Source: Alloprevotella tannerae ATCC 51259 (GTDB lineage: Bacteria; Bacteroidota; Bacteroidia; Bacteroidales; Bacteroidaceae). From it: a DNA stretch of 64,000 nucleotides. Position 1 is the stretch's first letter; each line of letters starts with the position of its first letter. The notes under the pieces are model-generated. The model made no database searches. It worked only from the letters and a program-made list of their open reading frames with translations, and had not been told where the DNA came from. Location: contig NZ_GG700642.1 of NCBI RefSeq assembly GCF_000159995.1, forward strand, positions 48,786-112,785. Direction: 5' to 3'. Position numbers and translations under genes: made by a program. This document shows, piece after piece, positions 60,404-64,000 of the stretch.

Positions 60404-62788
60404 TCACTCATCGGTCAACAGTTTGAACTTTGCGTATTTCAACAATAAATTTTTCGTCCCATTCTGTTCAAAGTCGACCACAGCCTTCATATTGATGCCG
60501 TGACCTTCAATGCTGCGGACCACTCCGCGCCCGAAACGCTCGTGAAGTATCGTTGCGCCCACTTGCAATCCAGAACTTTCGCTCTCGGCATCTGTATTTT
60601 TCACCGTTGTAGCGGCTTGCGATAAGCGGCGCAAGCGGCCTTGTTGAACAGTCGTGCGTGAGGAGTCGGCTTCAAAGGCGGATGAACGATGACTAAAAGC
60701 CTTATCCGCAACAAAAGATGAGCTTGTAGGCGAATGAAAGTCTGACGGCGCCGGCTTACGGTCAACCTTAGCAGCATCAAACAAGCCCGCCATACGCCCA
60801 TTATTGAGGTGGCCGAACGAAGAAAAATCTCTCGCGGACGAACTGTCTGTCTCGACATACTGCGGATCGATTTCCTGCAAGAAGAGGCTGGGCTCGCAGA
60901 ATTCCAAGCGCCCATAAATATAACGCGTCTTGGCGTAAGTGATGAAGCAATGCGCCTTAGCCCGCGTAACAGCCACATAAAAGAGTCTGCGTTCCTCTTC
61001 TAATTCGCGCGCACTATACTTGGCGGCTGTTCCGGGAAAGAGTCCGTCTTCCAAGCCCGTAACAAAAACGGCCTCAAATTCCAAGCCCTTTGCAGCGTGG
61101 ACCGTCATCAGCGTCACCTTTGGCTCATCATCATCTTGCTGATCTTGATCTGTCAGCAAAACGACTTGCGGTAGATAATCGGCTAAAAGGACTACGCCGG
61201 TCTCTTGTTCGCTCTCAAAGCCTTTGATTGAGTTGAGCAACTCCTGAATGTTCTCCCACTTACTCAAACCTTCGGGCGTGCGGTCGCCCTGCAACTCTTG
61301 CGTGATGCCGGACGCTTCAAGCAGCTCGGAAACTAAATCGTAGACGCCCATCACATCGGCCCGCGCCTGAAAACTCCGTATAAGTTCGGCAAAGGCATAG
61401 AGTTTCTCCAAAGTCCGCCGATTCAAAGCGACGCCAAACTTATCGGGCGCTAACAGAACGCTCCACAAAGGCTCGCCATTTCCTCTTGCCGCAGCTATAA
61501 GTTTGCTCATCGTCGTCTGTCCGATGCCCCGCGTGGGATAATTAACAATGCGTAGCAAAGCCTCTTCGTCTTGCGGATTGCAAACGACTCGACAATAAGC
61601 AATAATATCTTTAATTTCTTTGCGCTGATAAAAGGACAAGCCGCCATAGACGCGATAAGGCAAAGCCGCATTGCGAAGTGCATCTTCAAAGGCCCTACTC
61701 TGCGCATTCGTACGATAAAGGATGGCTACTTGGTCTAAACTAATGTGGTGCTGACGACGCAACTTGAAGATTTCTTTCACAACCTTCGCGCTCTCATCTT
61801 TATCTGTATAGGCCGAAATGATGCATACTTTATCGCCCGCGCCGTTCTCGCTATAAATCGTTTTGGGAATGCGGTTTTTATTGCGACTGATTATTGAATT
61901 GGCAGCCTGTACTATATTCTCCGTCGATCGATAGTTGCGCTCCAATTTTATTAGTTTCGCACTCGGATAATGGGTCTGAAAGTTGAGAATGTTACCTATA
62001 TCTGCTCCGCGAAAAGCATAGATGCTCTGTGCATCGTCACCTACGACACACAAGCGGGCCTCGCCGGGACATAAATAACGGATGATGCGATACTGCACGG
62101 CATTGGTGTCTTGATACTCGTCGACCAAGACGTAGCGAAACTTTCGGACGTATTTTTCGCAAATATCCGGACGATCGTGAAAGAGAAGATAGGTACGCAG
62201 TAGAAGATCGTCGAAATCTAAGGCATTGGCTTGGCGGCAACGTTCTATATATATATTGTATATGCGCACTAACTCCGTGAGACCGTCTCGCTTGTCGCGA
62301 TTCATTCGGTCGACATCGGCAGCATATTCGTCGGGCAGCATCAGATGATTCTTAGCGTCGGAAATACGCGCAGCTACCGTTCCTGGGCGATAGATTTTAT
62401 CATCTAATTTCAACTCGCGAATGATAGACTTCACCAAGCTCTTGGCATCGGCAGCATCATAGATTGAGAAAGTTGAAGGCAAGCCGAGTGCGGCGTGCTC
62501 TATGCGCAAAATGCGAGCAAAGATTGAGTGAAACGTACCCGCCCACAGCATCGCGACAGCCGCAGGCTCTACGAGTTGGGCAATGCGCTCGCGCATCTCT
62601 CTCGCCGCCTTGTTGGTAAACGTCAGTGCTAAGATTTCCCAAGGTTGATAGCCATTCTGCAGTAGATAAGCAACCTTGTAAGTCAACACGCGCGTCTTGC
62701 CCGAGCCTGCTCCGGCTATAATAAGCGAAGGGCCGTCGCAATATTGCACGGCCTGGCGCTGACTTTCATTAAGGAAATCTTCTTGCAT
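60404..62788 (-). CDS. UvrD/PcrA-type ATP-dependent DNA helicase
   Basis: Superfamily 1A 3'-5' helicase of 794 residues for repair and removal of recombination intermediates. Motifs in order: LNESQRQAVQY (Q motif), IIAGAGSGKTRVLTYKVAYLL (Walker A near 28), LALTFTNKAAREMRERI, VLVDEYQDTNAVQYRII (Walker B), VGDDAQSIYAFRGADIGN, LERNYRSTENIV, VTLMTVHAAKGLEFEAVFVTGLEDGLFP and EEERRLFYVAVTRAK. The C-terminal tail has GATILHERFGRGVVRSIEG, the Tudor-like RNA polymerase-binding domain of PcrA. The start at 62788 is the first ATG of the family N-terminus. Co-transcribed with the upstream lipoprotein gene. Confidence 0.95.
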   Translation of the reverse strand: MQEDFLNESQRQAVQYCDGPSLIIAGAGSGKTRVLTYKVAYLLQNGYQPWEILALTFTNKAAREMRERIAQLVEPAAVAMLWAGTFHSIFARILRIEHAALGLPSTFSIYDAADAKSLVKSIIRELKLDDKIYRPGTVAARISDAKNHLMLPDEYAADVDRMNRDKRDGLTELVRIYNIYIERCRQANALDFDDLLLRTYLLFHDRPDICEKYVRKFRYVLVDEYQDTNAVQYRIIRYLCPGEARLCVVGDDAQSIYAFRGADIGNILNFQTHYPSAKLIKLERNYRSTENIVQAANSIISRNKNRIPKTIYSENGAGDKVCIISAYTDKDESAKVVKEIFKLRRQHHISLDQVAILYRTNAQSRAFEDALRNAALPYRVYGGLSFYQRKEIKDIIAYCRVVCNPQDEEALLRIVNYPTRGIGQTTMSKLIAAARGNGEPLWSVLLAPDKFGVALNRRTLEKLYAFAELIRSFQARADVMGVYDLVSELLEASGITQELQGDRTPEGLSKWENIQELLNSIKGFESEQETGVVLLADYLPQVVLLTDQDQQDDDEPKVTLMTVHAAKGLEFEAVFVTGLEDGLFPGTAAKYSARELEEERRLFYVAVTRAKAHCFITYAKTRYIYGRLEFCEPSLFLQEIDPQYVETDSSSARDFSSFGHLNNGRMAGLFDAAKVDRKPAPSDFHSPTSSSFVADKAFSHRSSAFEADSSRTTVQQGRLRRLSQAATTVKNTDAESESSGLQVGATILHERFGRGVVRSIEGHGINMKAVVDFEQNGTKNLLLKYAKFKLLTDE

Positions 62789-62823
62789 GCGTTTTGTTGC
62801 ACTATCAAGGAGCAAGGATCAGC

Positions 62824-63222
62824 TTACAATTGCTTAGTATCGTGATCTAACTTACGCTCATAAAATTTCACCTGCTCGCAAAGACGATCAAAGACTCCTA
62901 GCAAAGAATCCGACTTCTCACCGGCTTGAATAACGCGGTCTACGTATGAAAGCGTCTGCCGAGCCGTTTGCAATTCGATAGAATCCATCAGCAGGATGCC
63001 CTCCTTACGAGCATTTATAGCCAGCATATGCTGCTCACGAATCTGAGCGACGGAGAGCTTGGCCTCTTTTAATTGACCGGCCTTAATCTGCTTGCGCGCT
63101 TTATTAAGCAAGATCTGGCCCTGGGCTTCATCAGCACGGCGTGCCTCGGACCAATCGGGGTGAGGATCGTTGCACCTCCCCAAACCGAGCAACACAAGAA
63201 ATAGACAAGCTAAACTTTTCAT
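62824..63222 (-). CDS. Small lipoprotein
   Basis: A 132-residue predicted lipoprotein. The signal peptide MKSLACLFLVLLGLGRC ends in a lipobox-like LGRC with Cys17. The mature part is helical and charged (ARKQIKAGQLKEAKLSVAQIREQ..., LSYVDRVIQAGEKSDSLLGVFDRL), likely a coiled or TPR-like helical bundle. I do not recognise a named family. It lies 35 bp upstream of uvrD on the same strand. A TAACTTCG near-consensus -7 sits about 27 bp upstream of its ATG. Confidence 0.72.
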   Translation of the reverse strand: MKSLACLFLVLLGLGRCNDPHPDWSEARRADEAQGQILLNKARKQIKAGQLKEAKLSVAQIREQHMLAINARKEGILLMDSIELQTARQTLSYVDRVIQAGEKSDSLLGVFDRLCEQVKFYERKLDHDTKQL

Positions 63223-63693
63223 TGGGTTTTCTTAATCAAACGGGGGCGAAGTTACACTTTTTGGACGGAAAAGCCAAGACGAATAGGAAATATAGCCATT
63301 CGCTTTTAGAGGCTCCGCCCGGATACGTCTCCTTTTTGACCTGCAATAAGAAGCCAAGTTCTCTTGCTTAATGCTACTTTATCAGCCGACAAACGCAAAT
63401 TGGCAATATCTCTGCGCTTTCTGGCTCCCCACCTTACCCCTTTTGTCAATCACTTGATAGCGATCAGTGTCAGAGTAATGGTTTCCTTCGGGAATGCATA
63501 CTTGATACCGATTAACTATTAAAACTTTTCTACCTGCAGCGGTCTCTGCGTACCGATATAAAAATCTCTACAGTCGGCAAAAGAGTTGAACAGCAAATAA
63601 GTCTAAGATACCGGAGCGAAAAAGGGGAAATAAATCTTTGTTGATTTTGTCGTAAAAATTTGCAGAAAGTTCCGCGTATTCAAAAGTTCTTTT
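63223..63693. other. Intergenic region between lipoprotein and recQ genes
   Basis: Divergent gap with no supported gene. A plus frame at 63141-63371 overlaps the lipoprotein gene antisense and is discounted. No repeat array, tRNA or recognisable ncRNA seen. Confidence 0.5.
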
Positions 63694-63701
63694 TAACTTT
63701 G
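63694..63701 (+). promoter_or_regulatory. recQ -7 element
   Basis: TAACTTTG, exact TAnnTTTG, with a leader of about 88 nt to the ATG at 63797. Confidence 0.55.
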
Positions 63702-63796
63702 TTCCTGATAGTCCCTCAGAGAAGGCTTAACTCTCTAACTGCTAACGGAGAAAGGGTTGAAAACGAAGAGGAACGCAACCGTATCGAAGGATTACA

Positions 63797-64000
63797 ATGG
63801 ACGGAAAACTGAATCTACAAGAAAAACTGCTATCATACTTTGGATTCGACTCTTTCAAGAGCAACCAAGAAGCAATCATTCGCACACTACTCAACGGCGA
63901 AGACGTTTTCGTATTGATGCCAACAGGTGGTGGCAAATCGCTCTGCTATCAGCTTCCCTCGCTACTGATGGACGGCGTAGCCATTATTATCTCCCCATTG
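63797..64000 (+). CDS. recQ: ATP-dependent DNA helicase RecQ (partial, 3' end outside)
   Basis: The first 68 codons of a RecQ-family helicase, cut by the window edge. MDGKLNLQEKLLSYFGFDSFKSNQEAIIRTLLNGEDVFVLMPTGGG shows the RecQ motif 0 (FGFDSFKSNQEAII) and Walker A (MPTGGGKSLCYQLPSLL). RecQ unwinds 3'-5' in recombination and repair. The ATG at 63797 is the first in frame that fits the family. Confidence 0.9.
   Translation, partial: MDGKLNLQEKLLSYFGFDSFKSNQEAIIRTLLNGEDVFVLMPTGGGKSLCYQLPSLLMDGVAIIISPL

Overview
The window reads as chromosomal DNA of a member of the Bacteroidales, most likely Porphyromonadaceae or a near relative. Three things support this. The 16S rRNA 5' part has Bacteroidetes-type sequence. 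Nearly every transcription unit is preceded by the Bacteroidetes -7 element TAnnTTTG rather than a sigma-70 -10 box. The gene content is typical of the order: a complete Na+-NQR operon, a short AMP nucleosidase, an HSDR_N-type gene beside holA/amn, an EFR1-type ferredoxin, and a golvesin-domain amidase. Species cannot be named from this alone.

Layout. 1-888: 5' part of a 16S rRNA gene on the minus strand, running off the left edge. 1.9-5.4 kb: thrS-infC-rpmI-rplT. 5.9-14.3 kb: a surface-glycan operon (FdtA/QdtA-like ketoisomerase, FemAB/GNAT-like acyltransferase, FdtB/QdtB-like aminotransferase, two tandem paralogous glycosyltransferases, one GT2) followed by a large Dna2-like nuclease-helicase. 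14.3-20.1 kb: tcdA, an ECF sigma factor, a periplasmic rhodanese, an Nramp transporter, flavodoxin, an MBL-fold hydrolase and rsmG. 21-31 kb: a PlsC-like acyltransferase, a secreted amidase, a PatB/MalY lyase, and the operon HAD-panB-MFS-ispE-EFR1 ferredoxin. 31.4-38 kb: a secreted TPR protein with a truncated tandem copy, an XRE regulator, an AT-rich 1-kb gene-free stretch, holA, amn and an HSDR_N protein. 39-44.9 kb: nqrABCDEF. 45.3-49.1 kb: a composite-transposon-like block. It has an IS982-family element (frameshifted transposase) and a 440-bp internally deleted copy of it, bracketing an AT-rich slice of a foreign cluster (3' fragment, intact membrane MutS-like ATPase, 5' fragment of a radical SAM-like gene). 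49-64 kb: a zinc-ribbon coiled-coil protein, a Nif3-like protein, folD, ffh, a GT2 membrane glycosyltransferase, an unannotated 57-aa membrane protein, a GT39 transferase, a DUF308-like protein, a histidine phosphatase, a FadL-like porin, a UvrD/PcrA helicase, a lipoprotein and the start of recQ.

The most unusual signal is intergenic. Ten gaps each carry a short array of palindromic boxes at a fixed spacing. Seven arrays have exactly four TC(AC/GT)GA boxes at exactly 22-bp period. One has four TCACC(GT/AC)GGTGA boxes at 22-bp period. Two have CAAAC-N4-GTTTG boxes at 21-bp period. The box arms differ between families, but box number, helical phasing and (for several) the order of the asymmetric central dinucleotide (GT GT GT AC, or its reverse complement) are shared. 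These look like instances of one class of dispersed structured element, possibly related to the BrickBuilt MITE/minisatellites described in Porphyromonas gingivalis. Their arms, centres and occurrence in almost every large gap are not explained by any gene in the window.
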